64,000 nucleotides of DNA from Paraburkholderia sp. D15 (lineage in GTDB: Bacteria; Pseudomonadota; Gammaproteobacteria; Burkholderiales; Burkholderiaceae). The position numbers were made by a program, and so were the translations under genes. The stretch spans positions 2,914,001 through 2,978,000 of the forward strand of contig NZ_CP110395.1 of assembly GCF_029910215.1 (NCBI RefSeq), in the 5' to 3' direction. The notes under the pieces were generated by a model. It worked only from the letters and a program-made list of their open reading frames with translations, searched no databases and was not told where the DNA came from. Numbering within the stretch: the first letter of the stretch is position 1; each line of letters opens with the position of its first letter. Shown piece by piece: positions 44,458 to 54,531 of this stretch.

Positions 44458-45018
44458 TTACTTTGCGGGAACGCCCGAGGTAGAGGCAGCAGCAACGGCA
44501 GAGGCAGCGCCCTGCTTCGCCAGATCGCGCTGCGTCAGATACAGGCGCAGATCGAATTCGATCTGGTGGTAACCCGGCTGCATGAATTCGCACAGTCGAT
44601 AGAAAGCCTTGTTGTGATCGCTTTCCTTCAGATGCGCGAGTTCATGCACGACGATCATCTTCAGAAACTCCGGCGCGGCGCTTTTGAACAGCGACGCGAT
44701 GCGGATTTCCTTCTTCGCTTTCAGCTTGCCGCCCTGCACGCGCGAGATGCTGGTGTGCAGACCGAGCGCATGACGCATCACGTCGAGCTTGCTGTCGTAC
44801 GTGACCTTGTCGATCTGTTCGGCGCTGCGCAGATGCTCGCGCTTGAGATCGGCACAGTACGCATATAACGCGCGGTCCGTCTGCACGTCGTGGGTATCCG
44901 GATAGCGCGCGGCCAGCCAGGCGCCGAGCTGGTCGTCGGCGATCAGTTTCCTGACCTTGTCGAGCAGCGGCGCCGGATAGCCGCTCAGGTATTTCAGTGG
45001 CGTCGGTTGATGCATCAT
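44458..45018 (-). CDS. YgjP-like zinc metallopeptidase (DUF45)
   Basis: 186 residues. The zinc motif is VVHELAHLKESDHNKAFYRL, that is HELAH plus the third ligand His of the YgjP/WLM group. Upstream residues GKLKAKKEIRIASLFKSAAP fit the family. Start ATG at 45018 (MMHQPTPLKYLSGYPAPLLD) overlaps the stop of the preceding gene (ATGA), implying translational coupling. Substrate unknown; related proteins act on small peptides or are linked to DNA repair and stress. Tail after residue 168 is Ala/Ser-rich. Confidence 0.82.
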   Translation of the reverse strand: MMHQPTPLKYLSGYPAPLLDKVRKLIADDQLGAWLAARYPDTHDVQTDRALYAYCADLKREHLRSAEQIDKVTYDSKLDVMRHALGLHTSISRVQGGKLKAKKEIRIASLFKSAAPEFLKMIVVHELAHLKESDHNKAFYRLCEFMQPGYHQIEFDLRLYLTQRDLAKQGAASAVAAASTSGVPAK

Positions 45019-45650
45019 GCCGGCCGAAGGTTGTCCTCGCAATCGTCCCAGTAGCGCAGCGGATCGCGGTGCGCGGGATATTGCGCGTCGAGCCAGTCGG
45101 ACAGCACTTTCCATTGCGGGTGGCTTGGGCCGCTGCGCGTGTCCCAGAACGAGTCCTTGAGCACCGCGTTCTTGCGCGCGCGATCCCGCACGACGATCCG
45201 GCAGTGGTCGTTCTGATCGTGGAACTCCGCCTTCAGGTAGTAGCGCGGCAGAACCAGCAGCGTCGCGCCTTTCACGAGCCGCCCTTCCGCACGCACCACC
45301 CCGCTGCTTTCGATGCGCAGCACGCCATCCACCGACTTGTCCGCGATCCAGCCGACAGGCAGGCGAACCACGCATTCGTCCTTGCCGATCTTGATCCAGT
45401 CCATCCGCCATGCGTGCGTAAGCGCATCGCGCAAAGCGGCGGCATCGGCGTAACCCGGCGGCAGGTCGAATTCGGCGGGCAGCACGACGAGCTGATCGTC
45501 CGCCGGCACGTAGCGGTCGGAGGTCGCGAACGGATCGTCGCCGAACGGATTCGCGGGCCGGCTCGCGGCCTTGGCATTGCTTGCGGCAGGCAGGCCGCCG
45601 AACAGGCTTTCCGCGGCCTGGCGGGCGCGCTTCGATTTTTCGTTACTCAT
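45015..45650 (-). CDS. Conserved protein of unknown function, coupled to the metallopeptidase
   Basis: 211 residues, MSNEKSKRARQAAESLFGGL at the start. Not recognised. The mature-looking core (PADDQLVVLPAEFDLPPGYA, DWIKIGKDECVVRLPVGWIA, VLRIESSGVVRAEGRLVKGA, LLVLPRYYLKAEFHDQNDHC) appears soluble and rich in beta strands, with a Trp-rich end (HPQWKVLSDWLDAQYPAHRD, then YWDDCEDNL). No signal peptide or membrane segment. It precedes the YgjP-like gene with a 4-bp overlap, so the two products probably work together. Confidence 0.7.
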   Translation of the reverse strand: MSNEKSKRARQAAESLFGGLPAASNAKAASRPANPFGDDPFATSDRYVPADDQLVVLPAEFDLPPGYADAAALRDALTHAWRMDWIKIGKDECVVRLPVGWIADKSVDGVLRIESSGVVRAEGRLVKGATLLVLPRYYLKAEFHDQNDHCRIVVRDRARKNAVLKDSFWDTRSGPSHPQWKVLSDWLDAQYPAHRDPLRYWDDCEDNLRPA

Positions 45651-45804
45651 CGCGTTGTTCCTGGTGGTCTGCTTTGAACGTCCAGACGTCCTCGTCGCTC
45701 GACGCGCCGACGCTCAGGTTCGTGCCCGCCGTCTTCGGTGAAGCGGTTGAAGATGTTTTTTCCATCCGCGAAGTCTAACCTGGCCCATGCTCCGCCATGC
45801 GTAA

Positions 45805-45838
45805 CGCCCGCTGCGCGGCGTCGGCCGCGCAGCGGGCG
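45805..45838. terminator. 15-bp GC-rich perfect hairpin downstream of phoD
   Basis: CGCCCGCTGCGCGGC (45805-45819), loop GTCG, GCCGCGCAGCGGGCG (45824-45838). It lies about 50 bp past the phoD stop codon and upstream of the unknown gene. No U tract follows on either strand, so it may act as a barrier or processing site rather than a standard terminator. Confidence 0.5.
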
Positions 45839-45888
45839 TCGGGTGCGACGGGGGCGTCGGGACATGCGCTTCAGCAAGCTCGATACGT

Positions 45889-47709
45889 TCAGCTCGACAG
45901 CGGCGTCACGCCGATCGAAAAACTGCCGCTATTGAGCGTCAACTGGGTGCGCGAGTTGAGGATCGGCGACGGCAACACGCCCTGCGTGACCACCGGATTG
46001 ACCTTGTTGAACACCGCCGCGAACTGGTCCTTCGTGACCGTCACGCTGACATAGCCGATCGAATCGCAATCCGCATGCGCGATCTCCGGGTTATAGGCCT
46101 GCACGGACGTATCCCAGATGTTCTTCGTGGTCCCGTTCGGCTGCTGCTGAACGACGAGCGGCGCCAACGCCGGCGCGACCGGCAGAAACAAGGACAGCAG
46201 CGAGCTGTAGAAGCTGCTCGAACTGATCCCCGCGCTCACGAAATCCGTCATCACCGGCCGCGGGTTCGGCGCGTCCGGATCGTCCATCACCACGCCCGCG
46301 AGGAACGCGTGAATGTCGCCGGAAATCGACACGACGTTGCTGATATTGTTCGCGCCGATGTAGGTCGTGATGTCCTTCTTGCTGCCCGGATAGCCTTCCC
46401 ACGAATCGCCGTACACCACGTATTCCGTGTTCGAGCCGGGGTTCGCCGGGTCGGGCAGCGGCACGTTGATCTTCAGGAACGTCACTTCGCTGCCCCAGAT
46501 CTTCCACGCCGCCGTCGAGGTGGAGAGCTTCTGCTTCAGCCACGCGGTTTGCGACACGCCCAGCACGCTCGGCGGCCGGCCGTTCTGCGTGGTGAGTTGC
46601 GCGTCGTACGAATCGAGCACCGACTTTTCCATCAGATAGCGCGAGCCCTTGGCGAGGAAATTGGTCGGCGGCGGCACCGCGGCCGGCGGAATCGGATGCG
46701 CCTCGCGGAATAGCCGCTGGTCGGTGATCACCAGATCGACCAGCGAACCGAACGAGAAGTCGCGATAGATCGAAATGTTCTGGAAGCCGCTGGCGGCCGG
46801 ATCGTACTGCACGTCGTCCATATCCACCGGCATGTACTCGAACCACGCCTGGGTCGCGTCGCAGCGGCGCTGCGGCTCGGCGGTCTGGGCTTCGTCGTAG
46901 GTTTCGTGATCGAGCCAGCAGTCGTCGGAAAACTCGTGATCGTCCCAGACCGAGATCATCGGGAACAGCGCATGCAGATTCATCAGACGCGGATCGCTGC
47001 GGTAGGTCTGATACAGATACCGGTAGTCGTTCAGCGTCACCGCGTACGGCACCTGGGTGGTCGTGCCGGGGATCAGGAACGTGCCGCCGTTGGGCAACGT
47101 CAGCGGACCGTGCGCGGCCTCGGTCCGGCCGCTCGGGATCGTCAGCTCGTAAATGTAGTCGCCCAGATTGACGATAAAGTCGAGATCGTCCTCGGCGGCG
47201 GCGAGGTTCATCGCCTCCCAGTGATTCGCCGTCCACGACTGGCAATTGATGTACGCGAACCGCACCTGCGACGGCTCGCCCGCCATGCCCGCGAGCGGCG
47301 CGGTTTTCGTGCGGCCGACCGGGCTCACGTCGCTGCCCGCGATGAAACGGTAGTAATAGTGCTGATACGGCTGCAAGCCCTGCACTTTGTGACGCACGGT
47401 ATTGCCGAACTGCGCGGTCGCCGTCAGCGGCTGATCCACCAGCGGCTGCGAGAAATCCTGGGTGGCCGACAGTTGCACGCGCAACGGCATGTCGCCGGTG
47501 ACGGTGCGGCTCGTGACGCGCGTCCACAAGACCACGCTGTCCGCACGCGGATCGCCCGATGCGATGCCTTGCGGGAAACCGAAGGTTCCGGCCGGCGCAA
47601 CGTTCGCGCCGACCGAGCCGCCGCACGCCGCCAGCGAAGCGCCGATCGTCGACACGGTAATGAATCCACTCAACTTGAGGAACTGCCGCCTGTCCATGCT
47701 CAACTTCAT
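45889..47709 (-). CDS. phoD: PhoD-family alkaline phosphatase/phosphodiesterase
   Basis: 606 residues with a Tat signal: MDRRQFLKLSGFITVSTIGA then SLAACGG, which also forms a lipobox-like Cys. The N-terminal PhoD domain (about 35-135; GFPQGIASGDPRADSVVLWT) is followed by the catalytic domain with YINCQSWTANHWEAMN, FIVNLGDYIYE, SVWDDHEFSDDCW and VSISGDIHAFLAGVVMDDPD, which supply the Fe/Ca ligands of PhoD enzymes. It should act in the periplasm or outside the cell on phosphodiesters. Start at ATG 47709; a second ATG at 47697 fits the ribosome spacing almost as well. No Pho box was identified with confidence. Neighbour is the double-TetR gene. Confidence 0.92.
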   Translation of the reverse strand: MKLSMDRRQFLKLSGFITVSTIGASLAACGGSVGANVAPAGTFGFPQGIASGDPRADSVVLWTRVTSRTVTGDMPLRVQLSATQDFSQPLVDQPLTATAQFGNTVRHKVQGLQPYQHYYYRFIAGSDVSPVGRTKTAPLAGMAGEPSQVRFAYINCQSWTANHWEAMNLAAAEDDLDFIVNLGDYIYELTIPSGRTEAAHGPLTLPNGGTFLIPGTTTQVPYAVTLNDYRYLYQTYRSDPRLMNLHALFPMISVWDDHEFSDDCWLDHETYDEAQTAEPQRRCDATQAWFEYMPVDMDDVQYDPAASGFQNISIYRDFSFGSLVDLVITDQRLFREAHPIPPAAVPPPTNFLAKGSRYLMEKSVLDSYDAQLTTQNGRPPSVLGVSQTAWLKQKLSTSTAAWKIWGSEVTFLKINVPLPDPANPGSNTEYVVYGDSWEGYPGSKKDITTYIGANNISNVVSISGDIHAFLAGVVMDDPDAPNPRPVMTDFVSAGISSSSFYSSLLSLFLPVAPALAPLVVQQQPNGTTKNIWDTSVQAYNPEIAHADCDSIGYVSVTVTKDQFAAVFNKVNPVVTQGVLPSPILNSRTQLTLNSGSFSIGVTPLSS

Positions 47710-48129
47710 TCTCCTGTGGGAACCGATTCTGCTCTGACTGATTGGCTGTACTGATCTACGGGCGTGTTAAGACGCACGACGCGCTGTACGCGTCGTGACC
47801 ATTCACCTCATGAAACAGGGCTGGGGTGGCGAGCCTTCGTTCCGGCGTCGAGGGGTGTTCGACTAGAATCCGGCGTGGACGATGTCGCCGCGCGCATCCG
47901 GGTGACGGTCATGCGGGCGCCGGCATCGATCACACGGCGAAGCGCATTGTGCGAAAGAATTGTTACTGATGTATTACACATGTTCAATCTAAAAAATTGA
48001 ACATGAAAAGAAAAACACGCAAATTCACGTGATTTATCACCTGACAACAAAACTCATAGTACAGATGTTCAAGTCAAATTTCGTGCACGCCCAGTCATTC
48101 GAAGCGCGCCCGGCGCGCCGCCGCGCGCC
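47710..48129. other. Divergent intergenic region phoD / double-TetR gene
   Basis: 420 bp. It contains a 9-bp-arm hairpin CACGACGCG-CTGTA-CGCGTCGTG (47775-47797) and, nearer the TetR gene, an AT-rich section (47940-48080) with the TGTTCAA-type palindrome described separately. No gene seen. Confidence 0.5.
47979..48005. promoter_or_regulatory. Candidate operator of the double-TetR regulator
   Basis: Perfect inverted repeat CATGTTCAAT (47979-47988) and ATTGAACATG (47996-48005) with a 7-nt centre (CTAAAAA). A further half-site ATGTTCAA lies at 48065-48072, only 57 bp before the ATG at 48130. The arrangement of one full palindrome and one half-site would suit a protein with two DNA-binding domains. 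Confidence 0.5.
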
Positions 48130-49437
48130 ATGAGCACGGCCGGCCAGCCCGCCTCCACCGCCCGGTTGCTCATGGATGCCGCCCATGCGCTTCTGCGCGA
48201 CCACGGTCCGGGCGCCGTCACCTTCCGTTCTGTCGCCGAAGCCGCCCAGGTGTCGGTCGCGACCGTGCAGCACCATTTCGGCGACAAGGAACAATTGCTG
48301 TCGCAGATCCTCGACGCGGTTCTGCGTGACGACGCGCAACGGCTTCGCCCGTTTGACGATGCGTGGCGTTCAGACGCACCGGCAACCTTCGCCAGCGTGC
48401 ATGCGATCGTGCGCGGCATCGTCGCCGATGCGTGCGGCGCCAATGCCGACCGCACGCGCGCGCGATTGTCCGCGCTGATGGCCGCGACGCGCGAGCGCAA
48501 CGCGCGCCATGCCGCGCGGCGCTGGCTGGCCGCGCATCGGCGTTTTTTCGCGCGGCTGCTGGAGGGCGTCGCGCCGCAACCACGACACGCGGCGCGCTAT
48601 CTGGTCGAGCTGACGATCGGCATCGACATCGTGTCGCTCGGTTGCCGGCGGCGACCGCTGATCCCGCTGCTCAACGACGAACTGCTGCGCTATGCCGTCG
48701 ATGCCGCGCTCGGCCATGGCAAACCAGCCTGCCCCGATGCGTTTCGCGCGAACGTCACGGCGCTGCTGCAACAGCGCGCGACGCAGCAAGCAGGCATGGA
48801 TCAACAACCGGCGAAAGGGAAGAAGGAAGACGGGACGGCGAAGACCGGAAACGCCGCGAGTAAAGCGGACAAGTCGGCGCAGGTACGCCGCGACATCCTG
48901 AACGCGGCGGCGGCCGTGATGTCGCGCGGTGGCGTGACGGAGCTGACGCATCGCGCCGTAGCGAAAGAGGCTGGCATCGGCGCGTCGCTCGTCAGCTACC
49001 ACTTCGGCTCGATCGATATCCTGCTGCACGCCGCCTATCGCCACATCCACGACGGTTTCGCGCGTGTCGCGATGCCCGCGCGCGGCCCCGCGATGGGCCC
49101 GTTCGAGGCCGTACTGGCGGCGATGCTCGGCACGCGGCACGGCGGCGCGCCGGCCGTGCTCGGCTCGCTGGAGGCGCTGCTCGCATCGGCTTACGACGAC
49201 CAGTTCGCCGACATGGCCTGGCAAACCCGGCTGATGCGCGGCGTCTACTATCTGCACGCACCCGACGCAAAGACATTCCCGGTGGGCAGCGCGGATTACT
49301 TCGCGCATATGCTGTCGATCTGGGCGTTGGGGCTATCGCTGGTATCGCATGCGGGCTGGAGCGAGCGGCGTTTCGAAGCGTGTCTGCGCAGCCGTTTCGA
49401 CGCGGTGGCGCCGTTGTTCCCGGCTTCGACGCGCTGA
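48130..49437 (+). CDS. Tandem (double) TetR-family regulator
   Basis: 435 residues made of two TetR units in one chain. Unit 1 (about 8-220): ARLLMDAAHALLRDHGPGAV, FRSVAEAAQVSVATVQHHFG, then a ligand-type helical domain. A charged linker (GMDQQPAKGKKEDGTAKTGN) leads to unit 2 (about 248-435): RDILNAAAAVMSRGGVTELT, HRAVAKEAGIGASLVSYHFG, then another helical domain. Both helix-turn-helices look functional. Ordinary TetR proteins are about 190-220 residues and dimerise; this one could act as a pseudo-dimer. The two halves are diverged, so the duplication is old or they came from different TetRs. It is divergent from phoD. Confidence 0.85.
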   Translation: MSTAGQPASTARLLMDAAHALLRDHGPGAVTFRSVAEAAQVSVATVQHHFGDKEQLLSQILDAVLRDDAQRLRPFDDAWRSDAPATFASVHAIVRGIVADACGANADRTRARLSALMAATRERNARHAARRWLAAHRRFFARLLEGVAPQPRHAARYLVELTIGIDIVSLGCRRRPLIPLLNDELLRYAVDAALGHGKPACPDAFRANVTALLQQRATQQAGMDQQPAKGKKEDGTAKTGNAASKADKSAQVRRDILNAAAAVMSRGGVTELTHRAVAKEAGIGASLVSYHFGSIDILLHAAYRHIHDGFARVAMPARGPAMGPFEAVLAAMLGTRHGGAPAVLGSLEALLASAYDDQFADMAWQTRLMRGVYYLHAPDAKTFPVGSADYFAHMLSIWALGLSLVSHAGWSERRFEACLRSRFDAVAPLFPASTR

Positions 49438-49521
49438 CCTCGCAGCACGCGCCGCGATGCCGACGCCGATGCCGATGCGGTGCGCGCGCCGCGGCAACGC
49501 CCATGAAAACCGCCGCGCCGC

Positions 49522-51138
<1,617 letters not shown>

Positions 51139-51177
51139 CACAAAAATTAATTCGTTGATTTATATGGATTTTACACA

Positions 51178-51193
51178 TGGCACAAAACATGGA
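51178..51193 (+). promoter_or_regulatory. Sigma-54-like promoter of hmp
   Basis: TGGCACAAAACATGGA: a perfect -24 TGGCAC, with the -12 GC replaced by GG. Start of transcription would be near 51204, 45 nt before the hmp ATG. The -12 mismatch lowers certainty, but NorR boxes upstream support it. Confidence 0.45.
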
Positions 51194-51248
51194 TAGAGAG
51201 AGTCGCCGGCCACCTCATGGCCGTCAGTCACTCTCAACGGAGATTTCC

Positions 51249-52430
51249 ATGCTGTCCCCCGAACATCGCGCCATCGTCAAAGCCACCGTGCCCCTTCTCG
51301 AAACCCGCGGCGAAGCGCTGACCCGGCACTTCTACGACATGCTGATCAACGGCAACCCCGAGGTGCGCCCGCTGTTCAACCAGGCCAATCAGGCAAGCGG
51401 CACGCAGCAGCGCGCGCTCGCCAACGGCGTGCTGATGTACGCGCGGCACATCGACCAGCTCGATCAACTCGGCGGTCTCGTCGCGCGGATCACGCACAAG
51501 CACGTCGCGCTGAACATCCTGCCCGAGCATTACCCGATCGTCGGCCGCTGCCTGCTTCAATCGATCCGCGACGTGCTCGGCGCGGAGATCGCCACCGACA
51601 CCGTGATCGCGGCGTGGGCCGCCGCCTACCAGCAACTCGCCGATCTGCTGACCGGCGCCGAGGAATCGCTGTACGCGCGGAAAGCCGCAGCGACCGGCGG
51701 CTGGCGCGGCACGCGAGTGTTCCGCGTCGCGCGCAAGGTCCGCGAGAGCGACGAGATCACGTCGTTTCACCTGCGTCCCGCCGACGGCGGCGCATTGCTC
51801 GCGTTCGACCCGGGGCAATACATCGGCGTGCGGCTCTTGATCGACGGCGAGGAAGCGCGGCGCAACTATTCGTTGTCGGCGCCGGCCGACGGCCGCGAGT
51901 ATCGGATCAGCGTGAAGCGCGAACCGGACGGCAAGGTGTCGAACCATCTGCATGCGCACGTCGAGGAAAACGACACGCTCGACCTGTTCGCGCCGTCCGG
52001 CGACTTCACGCTGCGCGCCGGCGACAAGCCGCTCGTGCTGATCAGCGGCGGCGTCGGCATCACCCCGACGCTGCCGATGCTGCACGCCGCGCTCGAAACC
52101 GGCCGCCCCGTGCACTTCATCCACTCGGCGCGTCACGGCGGCGTGCACGCGTTTCGCGACAGCGTCGACCGGCTCGTCGCGCGGTATCCGCAACTCAAGC
52201 GCTTCTACTGCTACGAGCAACGCCGTGCGCAGGATGCCGACGCGCACGGCACCGGCTATCTGGATGAGGCGCTGCTCGATCGCTGGTTGCCGCGCAGCCG
52301 CGACGTCGATGCCTATTTCCTCGGGCCGCTGCCGTTCATGAAGGCCGTGAAGAAGCATCTGAAGGCGCTCGGCGTGCCTGAATCGCAAAGTCATTACGAG
52401 TTCTTCGGGCCGGCGGCAGCGCTCGACTAA
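51249..52430 (+). CDS. hmp: Flavohemoglobin, nitric oxide dioxygenase
   Basis: Detoxifies NO to nitrate using O2 and NAD(P)H. 393 residues: globin domain (1-140; TKPLL-like start MLSPEHRAIVKATVPLLETR, distal region HFYDMLINGNPEVRPLFNQA, proximal His in ITHKHVALNILPEHYPIV), FAD domain (about 150-255; RRNYSLSAPADGREYRISVK) and NAD domain (about 260-393; LVLISGGVGITPTLPMLHAA, ending HYEFFGPAAALD). Start ATG at 51249 with GGAG 7 bp upstream; an in-frame upstream start lacks one. Divergent norR and the boxes between imply NO induction. A GC-rich 12-bp-arm hairpin follows. Confidence 0.96.
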   Translation: MLSPEHRAIVKATVPLLETRGEALTRHFYDMLINGNPEVRPLFNQANQASGTQQRALANGVLMYARHIDQLDQLGGLVARITHKHVALNILPEHYPIVGRCLLQSIRDVLGAEIATDTVIAAWAAAYQQLADLLTGAEESLYARKAAATGGWRGTRVFRVARKVRESDEITSFHLRPADGGALLAFDPGQYIGVRLLIDGEEARRNYSLSAPADGREYRISVKREPDGKVSNHLHAHVEENDTLDLFAPSGDFTLRAGDKPLVLISGGVGITPTLPMLHAALETGRPVHFIHSARHGGVHAFRDSVDRLVARYPQLKRFYCYEQRRAQDADAHGTGYLDEALLDRWLPRSRDVDAYFLGPLPFMKAVKKHLKALGVPESQSHYEFFGPAAALD

Positions 52431-52468
52431 GGCGCGTTGGATGCACGATCCACGCGTCACATGACGAT

Positions 52469-52511
52469 TGCCCGGCGGCTTTACGGCATCGAGCTCGCGA
52501 GCCGCCGGGCA
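52469..52511 (+). terminator. Hairpin downstream of hmp
   Basis: TGCCCGGCGGCT (52469-52480) and AGCCGCCGGGCA (52500-52511), 12 bp perfect, with a 19-nt loop that itself contains GAGCTC. No U run follows, so termination strength is uncertain. Confidence 0.5.
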
Positions 52512-52555
52512 CGCATTCCTTCTCCCTGAGCAACATTGTGTTTCGCCGAGCCGTG

Positions 52556-52585
52556 TTGCGAGGCATCGGCAAATCCGGTTATCAT
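52556..52585 (+). promoter_or_regulatory. Probable promoter of the rrf2-azoR operon
   Basis: TTGCGA (52556-52561), 18-bp spacer, TATCAT (52580-52585), 34 bp before the ATG at 52620. The region just after the -10 (CCTAACTACGATACAACG) could be an autoregulatory operator for the Rrf2 protein. Confidence 0.4.
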
Positions 52586-52619
52586 CCTAACTACGATACA
52601 ACGAGTCGGAGTTAAGGAC

Positions 52620-53189
52620 ATGTCGCACATCAGTACCGGAGTCGAGTACGGGCTGCATTGCCTGCTCTATCTCAGCGATCCCGCCGCCGGCGTCAGCGAC
52701 GCCAGCGCGAAGGATCTCGCGGAACTGCAGGGCGTGCCGGTCGAGTACGTGGCCAAACTGTTCACCAAGCTGTCGCGAGCCGGCATCGTCGCCGCGACGG
52801 AGGGCGTGCGGGGCGGCTTCCGGCTGGCCCGCCCTGCCGCCGAGATCAGCGTGCTCGACGTCGTGAATGCGATCGACGGCAACAAGTCGCTGTTCGACTG
52901 CCGCGAGATTCGCGCGAACTGCGCGGTGTTCGGCGAGAAGCCGCCGTCCTGGGCCACGCGCGGCGTGTGCTCGATCCACGCGGTGATGCTGGACGCGGAA
53001 AAGCGCATGGCCGAAGCGCTCGCGTCGCATTCGCTGGCCGACCTCGCGTCGCGCACGGCGGACAAGGCGCCGGCGGCGTACGGCCACCAGGTCGTCAAGT
53101 GGCTCGGGCATCGCTCGTCCGCACGGCGCGGCGACGGCGGCCACCCTCATCGAAATCCCCCCCATTCCCATCCAGGAGAGAAGTCGTGA
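52620..53189 (+). CDS. Rrf2-family transcriptional regulator
   Basis: 189 residues. Winged helix: MSHISTGVEYGLHCLLYLSD, LAELQGVPVEYVAKLFTKLS, GVRGGFRLARPAAEISVLDV. Three Cys follow at 94, 101 and 117 (FDCREIRANCAVFG and RGVCSIHAV). IscR/NsrR-type proteins bind a 2Fe-2S or 4Fe-4S cluster with more closely spaced Cys, so cluster binding is possible but atypical. The C-terminal His-rich tail (GGHPHRNPPHSHPGEKS) is unusual. It overlaps the azoreductase start by 4 bp (GTGA), and AAGGA lies just before its ATG. Redox or thiol sensing of azoR expression is a reasonable inference. Confidence 0.88.
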   Translation: MSHISTGVEYGLHCLLYLSDPAAGVSDASAKDLAELQGVPVEYVAKLFTKLSRAGIVAATEGVRGGFRLARPAAEISVLDVVNAIDGNKSLFDCREIRANCAVFGEKPPSWATRGVCSIHAVMLDAEKRMAEALASHSLADLASRTADKAPAAYGHQVVKWLGHRSSARRGDGGHPHRNPPHSHPGEKS

Positions 53190-53866
53190 AAATCATGCAT
53201 GTCGATGCGAGCGCGAAGCGCGAACATTCCAACTCGCGCGCGTTGAGCCGCTATTTCATCGAGCAGTTGCGCGGCCAGGGCGTAGCGCCTGAAATCGATT
53301 ATCTGGACGTGACGGTCGATACGCCCGCGCACGTGACCGAGGCCTTCACCATCGCCACGTACACGCCCGAGAACGAGCGCACGCCGGCCATGAAAGCGAC
53401 ATTGGCGGCATCGGACGCGCTGTGCCGCCGTCTGCTCGACGCCGACGCGTTCATCTTCGCGATGCCGATGTACAACTGGTCGATGCCGTCGTCGTTCAAG
53501 GCGTTCATCGACAACATCATCCGCACCAACCTGACTTACGTGTTCAACGCGCAAGGCGGTATCGACGGGGTGCTCACGCGGCAGAAGACGCTTTTCATCA
53601 CCAGTCGCGGCGTGGATCTGCGGCCCGGCTCGCCGTTCGCGTCGATGGACGCGTTGACTCCGGCGTTGAAGGCGGCGTTCGGATTCATCGGCGTGGCGAA
53701 CCCGACGTTCGTCGACGCACAGCCGATGCAGTTCTCGGATCAGAAGTCGCGCGAGGCAGCGCTCGAACGCGCTCAGCGCGAACTGGACGCGGTCGCCGCG
53801 CAATGGGCGACCGGCGTGTCGACAGTCGAAACGGATCAGGCGGACGAGGCGTCGCTTACCGTCTGA
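53186..53866 (+). CDS. azoR: FMN-dependent NADH:quinone/azo reductase AzoR
   Basis: 226 residues of the flavodoxin-fold AzoR family: KIMHVDASAKREHSNSRALS (FMN phosphate loop), AFIFAMPMYNWSMPSSFKAF (signature PMYN), and LFITSRGVDLRPGSPFASMD. It reduces quinones and azo compounds with two electrons. Start GTG at 53186 with AGGAG 7 bp upstream, overlapping the rrf2 stop, so the two genes are coupled. Family members protect against thiol-specific and quinone stress. The last 20 residues are acidic. Confidence 0.92.
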   Translation: MKIMHVDASAKREHSNSRALSRYFIEQLRGQGVAPEIDYLDVTVDTPAHVTEAFTIATYTPENERTPAMKATLAASDALCRRLLDADAFIFAMPMYNWSMPSSFKAFIDNIIRTNLTYVFNAQGGIDGVLTRQKTLFITSRGVDLRPGSPFASMDALTPALKAAFGFIGVANPTFVDAQPMQFSDQKSREAALERAQRELDAVAAQWATGVSTVETDQADEASLTV

Positions 53867-53943
53867 GGAAGCGCATGGCGCGCCGACTAGCGGTACCAGG
53901 TGTTGGGTAACTAACCGGCGTGCCGACCACTCACGTCACGCCC

Positions 53944-54531
53944 CTACCCCCGAGCGCGATCGATCGCGGCCAGCGCGACTTCCCGCGCCAGGTCCGCGTA
54001 CAGTTCCGCCCATTTGCCGAGCAGACTCGGGTCGGCCATCAGGAACAGCGGATGTTCGGCCCACGCGCTCACCTGCGAGCCCTTCCACGCGAGCTCGAAG
54101 ATGCGCAGCTCTTCGTCCTCGCTGACGCCGATATCGACCAACTCGCGATACGACGCGAGATTGTCGAGCGTCACGTCGTGCGCCTCGATGCGGTGAATGG
54201 CGGCCAGCGCGGCGCAGGCGCGCGCGCGGGCGTCGTCGCGATTGTCGGCGCTCAGGAACACGATCCGCTCTTCGTGCTCGTGGGTAAAACCCGCGCGATA
54301 CAGCGACGTCTTGCACAGATGACTGAGTTGCGTGCCCATGGTTGCCATGACCCCCGTAAGCTTTCTGTCATTTTTGAGCATTGCCGGGTGGATGCTTTGC
54401 TGCGTCACGCGACGCCGCTGCCGGTTGCGGTACCGGTCGCTGCCCCAGTACACGTACACGCCGCACACTATCAGGCAGGCCAGTGCGAGCATGCCCACGC
54501 CCCCGAGAATCGCCAGATCGGTCTGCGCCAT
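53944..54531 (-). CDS. Membrane-anchored protein of unknown function
   Basis: 195 residues from ATG 54531 (MAQTDLAILGGVGMLALACL, continuing IVCGVYVYWG), which gives one N-terminal membrane helix followed by a basic stretch (RYRNRQRRRVTQQ). The rest is soluble and helical: RKLTGVMATMGTQLSHLCKT, HEHEERIVFLSADNRDDARA, VDIGVSEDEELRIFELAWKG. I do not recognise the family. Orientation would place the C-terminal part in the cytoplasm (positive-inside rule). Convergent with azoR, alone on its strand. Confidence 0.65.
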   Translation of the reverse strand: MAQTDLAILGGVGMLALACLIVCGVYVYWGSDRYRNRQRRRVTQQSIHPAMLKNDRKLTGVMATMGTQLSHLCKTSLYRAGFTHEHEERIVFLSADNRDDARARACAALAAIHRIEAHDVTLDNLASYRELVDIGVSEDEELRIFELAWKGSQVSAWAEHPLFLMADPSLLGKWAELYADLAREVALAAIDRARG

